A stretch of DNA of 64,000 nt from Chenopodium formosanum (GCA_024500155.1 CM044868.1:41860165-41924164), one strand, 5' to 3'. Positions 31,801-43,716 are shown, counted from the stretch's first letter. Made by a program: numbers and translations. Notes: generated by a model not told the origin, from the sequence alone.

Positions 31801-33022
31801 TTAGAGAAAAGGGGTATGAGAAACGGGAAAAGGGGTAGCTACTCCCTCACCACAAGGTCTCACATCGCCAATGAGGGCATGAAAATCAATCATAGCATCC
31901 TCAAATGAAGGGCACTCACGATCTGCACCTCCCTCAAGCTCAAAAACTCCAAGGGATTCAACCTTATCCTCCTTTTCACCATAATAAACAACCTTTCCTT
32001 CAACTATCTCAAAACCCAAGGTCCCAAAATCGTGCATGAATGGAGGTAGATTCATCTCAAACTCATCTAAGTCCCAAGAAGCGTTCTCGATGAAATCATC
32101 CAATAATCTATAAGTCCTCATTTGACTCTCGAAAAATATGTGGGACATTACCTCAAAAGAGTCTATATACTCATAGATTGAAGGGTCACAAACATACACT
32201 TGACACTCATCAAGATGGGAAGAAGGATTAGGATTTTCAAAATCAACACTCTTTTCATTTTCAACTCCTTCACCATCACTCGAATGCTCTCTAATGGGAT
32301 CCTCACTCATATGGGGAAGAGAAGAAGAAGGAAGGGCATTTTCTTGAGAGTTGGCTAGTTGGAGAATTTGGCTCTCAAGCATCTTCATTCTAGCTTCCGT
32401 CTCCCTATTCTCAACTTCCCTCATCTCGTTATACTTTTCCATCATCTCCATTATCTCCATTATCTTCTCTTCCTTCAAACTTTCCATAGAATTACCCTCA
32501 TAAAAGGACTCATTAGAAGCATAAGGAAAATCATTTGAAGCCATGTAAGAACAAGAAGATGAGGAGGGAAGATCATTCACATTATAAACATGAGCATCAT
32601 CATATTTGGGAGAGGGGGCATAATCAAGCAAATGAGATTCATCATCAACAATAGGAGATAGAGAGTTTAAATCACTTGTACTAGGTTCACAAATAGGATC
32701 ACAAGACAAATCATGGGGATGCATGCCACTAATAAAACTATTATCACATTGAGAATCAAAATTAGCAACATTACATGCCCTATTGCGTACTTCCTTAGCA
32801 AACCGTACAAAAAAAACTCCAAGCACTATGAACCGATAATGCTTGAAATTCGCCATTAAACCTACTTTCAACTTCATATGTCGTTTGTTCATTCATGCCA
32901 AAGTAACAAATCTCACAAGCTTCACAAGGATTACAACCATTATAGTTCAAAAACCCCACAAGTCTATGGAAGTAGACATAAAAAGGCTCATCATCATATT
33001 GAGGAAAAGAAAAATGTGCCAT
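31801..33022 (-). pseudogene. Gag-like frame of the gag-only element, with a slip at a T8 run
   Basis: The start MAHFSFPQYDDEPFYVYFHR (33022) lies about 100 bases after the primer site. The next segment (FLNYNGCNPCEACEICYFGM, then ESRFNGEFQALSVHSAW) follows the Athila gag pattern of Y--F-RL---G, a short helix, F--G--- and a Trp. At a run of eight Ts (32805-32815, in element orientation) the frame changes. The rest (to 31801) is an acidic, Ser-rich, Met/Glu-rich coiled-coil-like region with EIMEMMEKYNEMREVENRET and has no zinc knuckle. Length is about 400 residues if the two parts are one protein. It could be a simple indel or a slippage site. Confidence 0.6.
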
Positions 33023-33119
33023 TTTTCAAAAACAAAACAAAGAAAACAAAAACAAATCAAAAGAAAATATATACAGTGGACTAGTCTCAATAAGATAACA
33101 TAACGGTAATGGAAGCCGT

Positions 33120-33137
33120 TCCCCGGCAACGGTGCCA
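33120..33137 (-). promoter_or_regulatory. Primer binding site of the gag-only element
   Basis: In element orientation it reads TGGCACCGTTGCCGGGGA, two differences from the Athila site at 13708. It lies three bases after the LTR end. Confidence 0.85.
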
Positions 33138-33140
33138 ATT

Positions 33141-35610
33141 TGACAAAGGAATAAACGCGTCGTCAATTATCTATCCCTAGATCAAATACAATTTATAAAA
33201 CCTAAACAAACCTAATACGAGTATAAGGCAAGCATAGGGGTCGAACCACAGAGAACGGTAAACACCACCAAATGTTATCGACAATTAAGCTAGTCCGGAA
33301 TAGGAGATAAATAAACTAAAGTCTAAAGATGCTAAAACAAGAAATAAAACATTAAGGCACCAAGGGAAATGGGTAGGTGAAGTTGACGCTTGACCATACA
33401 ATAACAAAGTAGCATATCAATGGTAAACTAAACATGCATGAATATCGAAGTAAAGGGTCCAATCTAGCCGCCTTCCGGGGTCAATTGGCTTCTCCTAACA
33501 TAGCCTCTATGTTTCCACATTAGAACCATATACTAGGAGGTACTATTAAATAACAATCGATAGTAATGAATCTCAACTAAGTCAACTTCCATTACTTGTT
33601 AGTAAAGGCTCATCTTTGATCAACTAACAATGTGCACTTGCAAGAAAGACCAAAGAATATCAAGCATGCAAAGACTTTAATCACCATTAACACAACCCCA
33701 ACATTATAAGCATGAACAATTAGCAACTACACCATCCCCACACCCTTGGCTAGGTGACTACTCACAAATCATGTTGAAAACAATATCAATCATCAAATCA
33801 ATAAGCATCAACATGATTAATAAGCAAAGAAGAAAAATAAAAGCAAATAAGCAAAATAAAAAACAAAGGTAAAGAGAAGGAGTAAGAGATTGCTCATTAA
33901 TTGAAGATGAAGGTCTACAAAGGATTAAACAAGCTCCTTCTTCAAAATCCAAGTTCATTAATGAAGAAAACCACACTTTCTCTCTCTACCAATGAAGACT
34001 AATCCTAACCTAACCTAAAACAAAAACTAATTAGAGAGAAGAATAGATAGTTATTGAATTCCCTAATTACCCCAAAAAAATGGGCATTTATACTAACTTA
34101 ATAAAACTAGGAAAAAAAGAAAAAGAAAATAAAATAAAATAAATTAAAAGAAAAAGTAAAAATAGAAAACTAAAATAAGAATAAAAAAAATAAAAGAAAG
34201 AAAATAAGAAAAAGAGAAAAGAAAACAAAGAAATAAAAATAAAAGAAAAAGAAAATAAAAAACGAATAAACCCACAAATCCCCACAACATATCAGCTTCC
34301 CCATTCCCCTTTCTTCTTCGAAATTGGCTGCTCTAAAATGGATTTTAATCCCATGCTTTACATCTCACCAAAGCAAACTAACAACCATCATCATCAAATC
34401 ACTACTGCTCATCATCATTGAAAATCGGCATCAAGCAAACACCACCGTTCGATCCTCATTAAAAGCCATGTGCATAGCTCGTGAAATGGTTCGGTCGAAC
34501 CATGGGTTGGTGCGGCCGAACTAAGGGGTTGGTTCGGTCGTACCATGGGTGTGTTCGACCACACCTCTTCAATTTATAGAACTTGAAAGTCTCTGACTCG
34601 TACTTCGACCGAACCCTCAACGGTTTGCTCGAACCTTGAGAATTTGCTATTTGCTCTGATTTTGGGCGCTTTATTGAAGGGTTGCAATTGGTGCGGTGAT
34701 GATGGTATGGTCTGGTGGTTTGTCGCAGCGGTGAGGGAGGTAATTTTGTCAGAGCTGCGATGGTCAATTTGGGATTGTGGTGGCGAATTGATTGCGGGCT
34801 GCTCTGGTGTTGCTTGTGCTTTGGTGTTGCGAGTGGCTGCGAGGAGCTGTTGTTGGTGTCAAGGGAAGGTGGTCAGGTAATTGCGAGTTGGTGGTGGTTG
34901 TGTGCTGGTGGCAGCAGGGTGCGGTTTGTTGGTGCTGGTGGTGATGCGGGGTGAAGCAGGGGCTGCTGATTTTGGGGTTAGGGCTGCACGTGAAGGTGGT
35001 GCTTGCGGGGTTGCAGGCTGGGTTGCGGTGGTCAGGTTGTGTTGCTGTTGGTGTTGGTTGTGGGGTTGTAGGATGGTGGTGTGTGGTGTTTGGTTCTGTT
35101 GCTGTTGCGTGAGGGAGGCATCAACTTGGGTTGGCTCAAGTTTTGCGCCTCGAACCTTGGACCTCCGAACACGAACATGACCTTGAAACCTGGGACACCT
35201 ACAACCAAAAACACGAGGGTATTACTAAGAGATAAAATAAAATAAAATAAAATAAAGGTAAAATAAAGTAAAATAAAATAAGAAAAATAACACTAAACTA
35301 ATAAAAATTAAATAAAACTATACAAGTAAAGAAAGTGAAATAAAATAGACTCAAAACCAATTAAAATAAATAAAAGTAAATTAGAAAACTATCAAGGAAA
35401 AATAAAGAACGAAATATAACAAATCAAAAGCAAATAAAATACGAAAATAAACTAAAAACTACGAAAAGAACTAAAACACGACAAAATTACCAAAATAAAC
35501 TAGAAACTTTATTAAAGAGAAAACAAGAGAAAGAAAGGAAAATAAGATAAAATAAACGCGAAAAAGACTCTAAAACTACTCCTTAGGAGTGACATAAATG
35601 TCACTCATCA
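33141..35610 (-). repeat. Right LTR (5' LTR) of the gag-only element, 2470 bp
   Basis: It is nearly identical to the left LTR. It lacks about 60 bases present in the left copy near 28577-28640. The deletion falls between two short direct repeats (GGAGGCATCA and GGAGGCAGCA), which suggests slippage or repair. A reverse-strand TATAAATG box is at 34085-34092. Confidence 0.9.
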
Positions 35611-36508
35611 CATAGTGTCAGATAGAGACTCGAGGTTTCTATCAATGTTTTGGCAAAAAGTGCAAGAGAACCTTAGGACAACATTGAAGATGAGTACTGC
35701 CTTTCACCCTGCAACCGATGGTCAGACTAAGAGAACAAACCAAACCATGGAGGACATGTTGCGATCTTATGCTTTAGATTTCCAAGGAAATTGGGAGGAT
35801 CACCTACCTTTGATCGAATTCTCCTACAACAACATTTACCATGCAAGCATCAAGATGGAACCTTTTGAAGCATTGTATGGAAGGAAGTGCAGAAGCCTAG
35901 TTTGCTGGAATGATTACAGTGAACGGGTTACTTTGGGTACAGATTTCATTGAGGATATGGTGGGCAAGGTGAGACAAATCCAGTCGCGTATCAAGGCAAC
36001 ACAAGATAGACAGAAGAGTTATGCTGACTTGAAGAGGAGAGATGATGAGTTTAATGTTGGGGACAAAGTATTTCTAAAGGTTTCTCCAACAAAAGGTGTG
36101 ATGCGATTCGGCAAGAAAGGGAAGCTTAGTGCAAAATATGTGGGTCCGTATGAAATTCTCCAACGTGTGGGGAAAGTGGCTTACAAATTGGCCTTGCCAA
36201 CGGAGTTCGAAAAAATGCATGATGTATTCCACATTTCCCAACTGAAAAAGTATGTGCCTAGTGAAACCCATGTTTTGCAGCCGGAGAATATTCAACTAGA
36301 TGAGTCTCTAACTTATGAAGAAAGACCAGTCAAGATACTAGACCACAAGGTACGTTGTACTAGAAACAAAGATGTGAAGATAGTGAAAGTCCTTTGGTCA
36401 AACCAGGAGTACAAAGAGGCTACTTGGGAGGCCAAGAAAGAGATGAAAACCAAATATCCCGAGTTGTTTGACGAGGTGAGTTACAAGGGCGTAACTCTTT
36501 TCTTTTGA
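35611..36508 (+). pseudogene. Tekay integrase C-terminal half with chromodomain-like end
   Basis: The frame resumes with SDRDSRFLSMFWQK, carrying the second catalytic Asp. It continues to FHPATDGQTKRTNQ, where the third catalytic residue, normally Glu (GQTERTNQ), is Lys. The GPY/F-type segment (GKLSAKYVGPYEILQRVGKV) and PVKILDHKVRCTRNKDVKIV with WEAKKEMK-KYPELF follow. These correspond to the C-terminal domain and the divergent chromodomain of Tekay elements, which steers insertion to heterochromatin. The stop is at 36506-36508. With the Lys change this integrase would be inactive. Confidence 0.9.
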
Positions 36509-36811
36509 GGGGGGAAGAATGCGATGTAATTTCGCGCTTTTACCTCAATTATACCATTTATTGCTTGATTTTTCACGTTTTTGCATGTTTTGGTTATCAT
36601 TATGCATCATTATCGCGTTTACATACAATAAGAAGTATGTAAACTTTGGCCAACTATGAGTTCATTAAGTACAAAGTTCGATTTGTTAAGTATGTTTGTT
36701 GAGAAGCAAGCAATTTACAACAATACAAAACGCATAAGTTTGAATACTTTTGAGGAACTATGGATTTTGGGTAAAGTTTCGAGGGCGAAACTTCTTTTAA
36801 GAGGGGTAGAT
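36509..36811 (+). other. Tekay 3' untranslated region with polypurine tracts
   Basis: A G-rich run (GAGGGGGGAAGAATG, 36508-36522) follows the stop. The priming tract AAGAGGGGTAGAT (36799-36811) directly precedes the LTR. The short open frame between them has no recognisable motif. Confidence 0.75.
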
Positions 36812-39565
36812 TGTAATTCCCCATTTTTTTTAACTTAATTATAATTTATTTATATATTATTCTTACAAATATTTTTATGTCAGTTTCATTAAATAAGTTA
36901 ATTTTTATGAAAAGATTTATGTAAACTAATATGTTTTTAACTAATTTACAAACAATTTTAACATTATAGCCCAAAACCCAAATATTACTCCTAATCTAAT
37001 TAGGAAACCCAAAGCCCAAATAAAACCCTCAAAACCCTTACCCTTCTCCCCCTTCTCACGTGAAAAAAAAGAGCAGCTTCACTTCTTCCTCCTTCTCCTT
37101 CATTCACGCAGCAAACAGAGAAAAAAAAAAAACCCCGAAGCTTCCCCTGCTGCCGCCCCTGCCGCCGTGCCCACCTGACCGCCGCGCCTGACCACTGCAG
37201 TTCGCTCTCCCCTCTTCTCCTTTCTCTTATTTCTCTTTCTTTATTTCTTGTTATTTTGATTAAAGATTCAATTTTTATTTGATTTCAATTATAAAATTAT
37301 TGTTATTAGGCTTTAATAGTATGTATAAATTACAAAAGATTATAAATTTATGGGTTTTGTATAAATTATTAAATAAAATTTCAGATTATGTATTTTGCAT
37401 ATTTTGGGGTTTAAAGCATTGATTTTTCATGTTTTAGGGCTTGATAACGTGTTAATCGAACTATCTAATCATACTATGTTTAAATTACATTAAAATATAA
37501 TTATCTTAATCATAAATAAATTTTCAGATTTATTAAAGTTTCAATTTTTATGAACAAGTAGTGTTAATTTCATGTTTTTATGCATCTAAACCTACAAAAT
37601 AATTATTGTGAGTATTTTGTGATTGAAAAAGCTTTGAACTTTATATTCTAATTTTAAAAATAATTTTCAGATTTCATACCTTTTATTTTGAAGCCTCTAA
37701 TTGCATTGAATTGATATATTCTTGGGTTTTTAACACACTAACTTGCTATATAATGACTAATTCAAGTAATTATGCTTATGGGGGTTATTTTATATATTTA
37801 AAACAAATTTCCAGATTTATTTACCCAATTTAAAGTTGATGTAATTTGATATAAAACACTATATTTTCATAATTCTAACATATAAACTTAAAGTTGGGAT
37901 GTTATATTACTAACTTTGATTTTTGGGGACAATTTAAAGGCTTTATTTTGATGATTTAAGAGGTTTTAAAGTAGTTTAGTATTGCTGTAATTTTAATTGC
38001 TTTGGTATTGATTTATTTCTAATTGTTTGGTTTAGGAGAGGACTTTGTAGAAGGCGACTTCTAGTTTTAAAGTGGCCAACCGGATTGTTTACACAAGGTA
38101 CGTACAAGATACGAAACCTTGCTTGTAGGTGCATGTTTAAGGAAGGATCGAGAACTTAGTATCATATATAGGATTGACTAGGTTAAATTGTCTGGTTATA
38201 CATTGTGAATTTCAAATGATGTGCACTAGTTTATAATGCAAGTATTATTTGTTCTTTAATCATGCAAGGTGCGCTTAAAGGCAAAGGTATGTGATTGGTG
38301 TAAAGATCAAATTATTACTCGTTCCTGATTATGTAAACAGGATGAGTAAAGGAAAAATTCTAGTCTTGTAAGACGAGGTTAAGGTTTTGGGGTGCCTTAT
38401 GCACTCAAGGTGTTTATACACAGAGGTAGTAATGGAATAATTAATAAATGTTGTTTGTCACTAATAAATCAAGAATCTAAATTGAGAATTTGCGATGTTT
38501 GATTGAATTGCTTTTTGGATGTTTGTATTGATATGTATATGAGTCATCACCAAGTCTAAACCTGTAAATCACGTAAAGTGCAAGATGGATGAGCAATAAA
38601 ACTCTAGAATGGTGCACATCTGGATTAATGACAATCAGGGGTTGGGGTACATGGGGTATTAGCCGTGTACTTTTATCGAGGCCGTCTGATCTACGAGTCT
38701 CTTATTTCAAATATTATTTTTCTAAAACTAGGAGTTAGGTGAGATCTCATACTAACTACGGTCACGGACTCGCGCCCGTGGTCGTTGGATGTTTATTGAT
38801 GTTTCCGAAAGGAGGCATGGGGTTTTTCTTTATTGATGTTCTAAATGGGACATGGGTTGGACAACCTTGTCTATTGCTAAATCCAATGAAATAAATAAAT
38901 GAGCCAGTTAATATTAATTAGTGAGGTCTTATTAAATTTGATAATCGAGTCATGAATTGAGTCTGTATTTAATGATGCTTGTGCTTGAATATTAGTAGCA
39001 TGTTAGGTATTTTCTTAATTTGTTTTCGCAGCTTGTAAGTACTCAGCTTTGCTGACTGCGTGCTTTTGTGTGTGTCTTTCTTTGGTCATGGCCTTCGCCT
39101 TTCAATGACCCTGTGACGATCCAATTTTTACACTTGTAATATTGGGGAGCAGAATAACCCCAGGTTCTTACACATGCAGCATTCATCAGGGTTGTGGGAT
39201 CTTGAGTAGAGAGTTGGTTGTTTCCATATTATTTATTTTGCAAGTTTGAATTTATTTTAATTCGATTTTAGTTGACACTAATTCTTTTGGGTTTGAATTT
39301 ATTTGAACACTGAATTTAATCACTTACTACTTTTTATTGGGTTTTGAATAAGGGCCTTAATGGTTCCAACTTGTAATACTTATTTTAATTTAATTCCTAT
39401 GTTTTGAGGTTTATTTAAAATTTTTTTGGTTTTCCGCTGCTAATTTCTAAGATAGCCTTAATGTTTAAACACGTGGCGGTAGCACACCAGTAATTCTCTT
39501 GAAATTGTTCAGGTTATATACATGTTTCTCACAGGTTTTTAAGAGAGAATTATTGGGGTGTTACA
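36812..39565 (+). repeat. Tekay 3' LTR (2754 bp)
   Basis: It begins TGTAATTCCCC and ends GGGGTGTTACA, followed by the duplicated CTTTG. It aligns with 18862-21626 over its full length with only scattered differences. Confidence 0.93.
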
Positions 39566-41052
39566 CTTTGCTTATAGGAGAATGCCGTTCGGCCTTTGCA
39601 ATGCTCCTGCCACTTTCCAACGGTGTATGATGAGTATCTTTGGAGATATGTTGGAGGAGGAGATGGAGGTGTTTTTGGATGATTTTTCCGTAGGTGGAGT
39701 TTCCTTTGAGGCATGCCTCAAAAATCTTGAAAAGTGTTTGGCAAGGTGGGAGAAAGTGAATTTGGTGTTGAATTGGGAAAAATGCCATTTCATGGTTGAA
39801 GAAGGAATAGTCCTTGGGCACAAAATTTCCCACAAGGGCATAGAGGTTGACAAGGCAAAGATTGAGGTTATCGAAAAGTTGCCACCTCCGGTCAATGTGA
39901 AAGGTGTGAGATCATTTTTGGGCCATGTCGGGTTCTATAGAAGATTCATTAAAGATTTTTCACTCATTGCAAAGCCCCATAATGGTCTTCTTTAAAAGGA
40001 TGCCGAGTTTGTATTCGATGACAAGTGTTTGGAGGCATTTAATAAGTTGAAGATATCTCTAATCTCCACTCCAATTGTTCAAGCTCCAAGATGGGATTTA
40101 CCATTTGAGTTAATGTGTGATGCAAGTGATACGGCGATTGGAGGAGTTTTAGGTCAAAGAGTCGATAAGAAACTTCATGTGATTTATTATATGTCCAAGA
40201 CTTTAAATGGAGCTCAACGGAATTACACTACAACGGAGAAGGAGTTCCTGGCTATTGTTCATTCCTTTGAAAAGTTTCGTTGCTATTTGTTGGGGTCCAA
40301 AACAATTGTGTTCACCGATCATGCGGCCCTAAAATACTTTTTTGGGAAGAAGGAATCAAAGCCAAGACTAATTCGTTGGGTATTAGAGCTTTAAACTTTT
40401 GACCTTGAGATTAGAGATAAGAAAGGAGCGGAGAATGTGGTAGCGGATCATCTATCTAGGCTTGAGGATTTTCAAGTTCAAGATGATGGGTCTCCCATTG
40501 AAGATAGAATGTTGGATGATTCTTTGTATGCTATAGATGTGAAGGAACTCCCATGGGTTTCCGATTTGGTGAACTATCTTGCTTGTGGGGAGTTTTCTCC
40601 TTCATTTTCCAAGAATCGAAGAAAGAACCTCAAAAGGGAGGCTAGGCATTATGTTTGCGATGAACCGATTTTGTACAAAAGGGGTGTTGATGGGTTGTTG
40701 AGGAGATATGTTCCAAATAAGAAGTTTCCTAGTGTGTTGAAGATGAGTCACTCAGATTCGAGTGGAGGTCACATGGGTGTCTCAAAAACGGCTTCAAAGG
40801 TGCTTCAATGCGGACTATGGTGGCCAAATCTCTTCAAGAATGTTTGGGAGTTTGTCAAGAGTTGTGACTGATGCCAAAGGATCGGAAATATTTCAAAGAG
40901 AAACGAAATGCCCCAACAACCCATTCTAGAGTTGGAAATTTTTTATGTATAGGGAATAGACTTCATGGGTCCTTTTCCTACTTCATATGGGAATCAATAT
41001 ATCCTTGTTGCCGTTGATTATGTGTCAAAATGGGTGGAAGCTATTGCCTCAT
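39566..41052 (+). pseudogene. Athila RT (second part), RNase H and integrase start, truncated
   Basis: It continues from 18861: FAYRRMPFGLCNAPATFQRC, then the catalytic EVFLDDFSV, HKISHKGIEVDKAKIEVIEK and VRSFLGHVGFYRRFIKDFS. A stop (TAA near 39994) is followed by RNase H (ELMCDASDTAIGGVL, YTTTEKEFLAIV, FTDHAALKYF). After another TAA (40392-40394) come NVVADHLSRLED, the integrase zinc finger (SGGHMGVSKTASKVLQ) and the first catalytic Asp in GIDFMGPFP. The frame ends at YVSKWVEAIAS. Stops at usual Gln, Arg and Trp positions show decay. The element is cut at 41052 by the TG end of element B. Confidence 0.9.
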
Positions 41053-42038
41053 TGTAGGCGTCGTTTGAAGTGCGCCTACATTAAAGCATATGGTGAATAT
41101 GCTTGGCACTCATAGGAAGTGGGAATTGACATATACGATTAGGGACAAGGAAAATAGGGAGCCACCAACAAGTTTTTAAGGAACTTGTAAACTGTTCACG
41201 GATCATAAAAGGCAACCACGAATAAAGGGACAACGACAGGCAACAACGAATGACCCGTGAAGGTTACACCCCATTCATAATCCATGAGATTAATAACTCC
41301 ATATGGTTCGGAGCCATGAAAGGAGGATCAGGGATGATGGTACAAAGTGAGTCATGGAGTCACATTCGCCCGTATTGGCCTCTACTCGATTCTTTTAGTG
41401 AAAAGTGATTATTGCGATCTCAAAGGCATACAAACAAAATATTCAATTTGCTCCAAACTATTATTAAGCTAAATTGGTTGAATATTAATGCAACATATAA
41501 TTCTAAAATATTTATGATCACTTGATTTAACAACAAGATTAAAAAGGATCCTAAACCGGTTGTCCAAATATTTATCATAAATATTTTAGAATTATATGTT
41601 GCATTAATATTCAACCAATTTAGCTTAACAATATTTTGGAGCAAATTGAATATTTTGTTTGTATGCCTTGAGATTGCAGGAATCACTTTTCATAATAAGA
41701 ATCGATTAGAGGCCAATACGGGCGAACGTGACTCCATGACTCACTTCGTACCATCATCCCAGATCCTCTTTTTGTGGTTCCAAACCATATGGAGTTAGTA
41801 ATCTCATGGATTATGAATGGGGTGTAACCTTCACGGGTCATTCGTTGTTGCCTGTCGTTGTCCCTTTATTCGTGGTTGCCTTTTATGATCCGTGAACGGT
41901 TTACAAGTTCCTTAAAAACTTGTTGGCGTCTCCCTATTTTCCTTGTCCCTAATCGTATATGTCAATTCCCACTTCCTATGAGTGCTAAGCATATTCACCA
42001 TATGCTTTAACGTAGGCGCACTTCAAACGACGCCTACA
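41053..42038. repeat. 986-bp palindrome of two inverted LTR 3' ends
   Basis: The left arm 41053-41519 is the reverse complement of the right arm 41575-42038, with few differences by eye. The left end TGTAGGCG and right end CGCCTACA are the LTR terminus. Both arms match the 3' end of the LTR of element A (up to 4888). The 55-base loop (41520-41574) also belongs to the LTR and continues the left arm, so the left copy is longer than the right. The expected 5' LTR portion upstream of this segment is missing. Confidence 0.92.
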
Positions 42039-42041
42039 ATA

Positions 42042-42059
42042 TGGCGACTCCACTGGGGA
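42042..42059 (+). promoter_or_regulatory. Primer binding site motif of element B
   Basis: TGGCGACTCCACTGGGGA lies three bases after the LTR end. As I recall the family, this is the Ogre/Tat-type site complementary to tRNA-Arg. A tRNA search would confirm it. Confidence 0.6.
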
Positions 42060-42456
42060 GGATTCTTGGTTATTTATCGATTTGAGTGATCGGTATTTAA
42101 TTAAGATGAGTGGATGAGACTTAAAAGATTCTTGAATTGTATTCTTGCGATTTAATTGGCATTGTCACATATGCATATGATTTTTAGGTTAACTATTTTG
42201 CCACAATAGTACGTGTTATACGTATGTGGCTAGCCCGGGGGATTTATGCTCTATCAACCCGAAAACGCTCATGGTAATAAGGGTTCATCCGAGTTTTTAA
42301 ATCCACCCAAACCATGGCGTCAAGTTCGATTTCATCACAAACTCGCAGAGTCGCCCGCTGGCATACACCCTCAATGGAGGCTGCCTTGCTAACGGGTCCA
42401 AACTCTTAACTATGGTACACTTTGACACCCAAAAGCTTGACCATAGTGCAATATAG
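42060..42456 (+). other. Leader of element B up to the copia insertion
   Basis: There is no gene. The region is moderately AT-rich and ends at TATAG (42452-42456), the left flank of the copia element. It resumes at 52853 with CATAG. Confidence 0.6.
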
Positions 42457-43716
42457 TGAAAGGAATGGTGTCCTTTGAACAAGTGTACTATTCCGTTAGT
42501 GGGTTCAGAATTATTAGAAAGCTAATATTTTCAGTAAGGTAAAGTGATCGGAATGCCTGGGTGGAGGCCGCTTCCAATCAGTAATATTAATGCATGATTG
42601 ATATTACAGCTTAATCTTGACTGAACCCTTCGGGTCACACCCAAGCAACTAACGAACCAAAGCGACTAATTAATTATGAATTAATTAATAAGTCAACCGA
42701 GTAATTAATATTTAGAGGTCGGGAATTCGAGCTTAAAGCGTCGAAACTGAAAAATAGTAAAAGACGAGACATGAAAATAATAATAAATCAACAAAGACCA
42801 AAATACCACTAGCATCGGAATGGCCCGAGCAAACCAAGTGCTAGGGGCATATGACCTAGCATAGTGGCTAGCATGCGCACCAAGCCGAGCCTAGGCTGGC
42901 TAGTGCGTGCTAGCACACCAATGCTAGCATCGCAAGGCTAGCCGCGCCTATGCTGGGCCAAGGCACGCGAGGAGCACCAGCCCTCATCTTTGGTGCGTGG
43001 CTCGCTGGCTGAGAGCACGAGCATCCCGCACAAGCTGTTAGGCTTGTTGGCTAGCAGCAGGGCAGCCGCGCAAGGCAGCCCACCTTGGCTCCCTTGGTGC
43101 CCAAGTGTGGGTGCCATGTGGCGCGATTTTAGAGGAGGTTGCAAGTGTGTGTTGGCTGGTTTTTGGAGAGAGAGTGGGGAGCAAGTTTTGTACCCCCTCC
43201 TCAAATGGTCCTCACCTAACCTCTCTTATGAGCTTGCCCCTTGTTGATTTATTACTAGTTTGATTATTAATTTTATTTTAGCTTTAAAATTAAATGGAAA
43301 AATCAAATTCTCCCACATTGATGGGATAGCTTTTCACTCTCTTACTTTCCCTATAAATACCCAAGTTGGGGTATTGGGAAAATCACTTTAGTGAGAGTTG
43401 AAAAAGGCATCACCATTTTGAAAACCTTTGAACTCATTAATCACTCAGGTTTTTGGTCGGGCCTTGCTAACTCCAAGGCATTGGACCATTTTCGGTGCTC
43501 GGGTTGCGGGTGGACTTTCGTTAGAGGCTCTCGTGTTAGCGAGGCTAAAGCTTTCAAGTAAGAGCCCGTTTCGTTTGGGCGAAGCACGCTCCAAAGGTAA
43601 TTATCTTGTCTTAATCTTGTGATTAATTTATTTATGATTTATGGTTTTATTAATTACGAGTGGTTCTTTGGGTTGGGGTCGTTTCCGCGGTAAGTTGGTC
43701 TTACCAAACCCCAACA
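42457..43716 (+). repeat. Copia 5' LTR (1260 bp)
   Basis: It starts TGAAAGGAATGG and ends ACCCCAACA. It has a CTAGC/GCATGC-rich GC block (42830-43110) and a TATA box (CTATAAATA, 43351-43359). The frames on both strands in the GC block are compositional. Confidence 0.85.

Larger units (their letters stand above)
26604..35610 (-). mobile_element. Non-autonomous gag-only LTR element (TR-GAG type), nested in the Tekay integrase
   Basis: It is a 9.0 kb element with LTRs at 26604-29131 and 33141-35610, TG...CA ends and a perfect CATAG target duplication. It reads leftwards: the primer site is at 33120-33137 and the polypurine tract at 29132-29145 (AATTCCCCCTAGC on the plus strand). The internal 4.0 kb carries only a gag-like frame and a short second frame. 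Reverse transcriptase, protease and integrase are absent. Terminal-repeat elements with only gag are known in plants as TR-GAGs. The LTRs differ by few substitutions plus one deletion of about 60 bp, so this is among the youngest insertions here. Confidence 0.9.
18862..39565 (+). mobile_element. Tekay-type chromovirus (Ty3/gypsy) inserted in the Athila RT
   Basis: It is a full element with LTRs at 18862-21626 and 36812-39565 and a perfect 5-bp target duplication CTTTG (18857-18861, 39566-39570). The total is 20.7 kb, or 11.7 kb without the nested element at 26604-35615. It has an iMet-tRNA primer site, an upstream acidic frame, gag, protease, RT, RNase H, integrase with a C-terminal chromodomain-like segment, and a polypurine tract. 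The LTR pair is very similar by eye, so the insertion is fairly recent. The polyprotein carries several lesions and the copy is not autonomous. Confidence 0.93.
12034..41052 (+). mobile_element. Athila-type Ty3/gypsy retrotransposon, interrupted and 3'-truncated
   Basis: The parts in order are a 5' LTR (12034 to about 13647), a primer binding site (13708-13725), gag (13861-15110), a variable region, protease (15657-16217), and reverse transcriptase split at 18273-18861 and 39566-39995. RNase H and the start of integrase follow, up to 41052. The body is interrupted by a solo LTR (16555-18272) and the Tekay element (18862-39565). The integrase is cut by element B, so the C-terminal integrase, 3' region and 3' LTR are missing. 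The Athila assignment rests on the TGGCGCCGTTGCCGG primer site and the protease and RT motifs. Confidence 0.88.

Noticed and set aside
36656..36838. 60-residue frame after Tekay pol
   Set aside because: It overlaps the polypurine tract and the LTR start. No motif.
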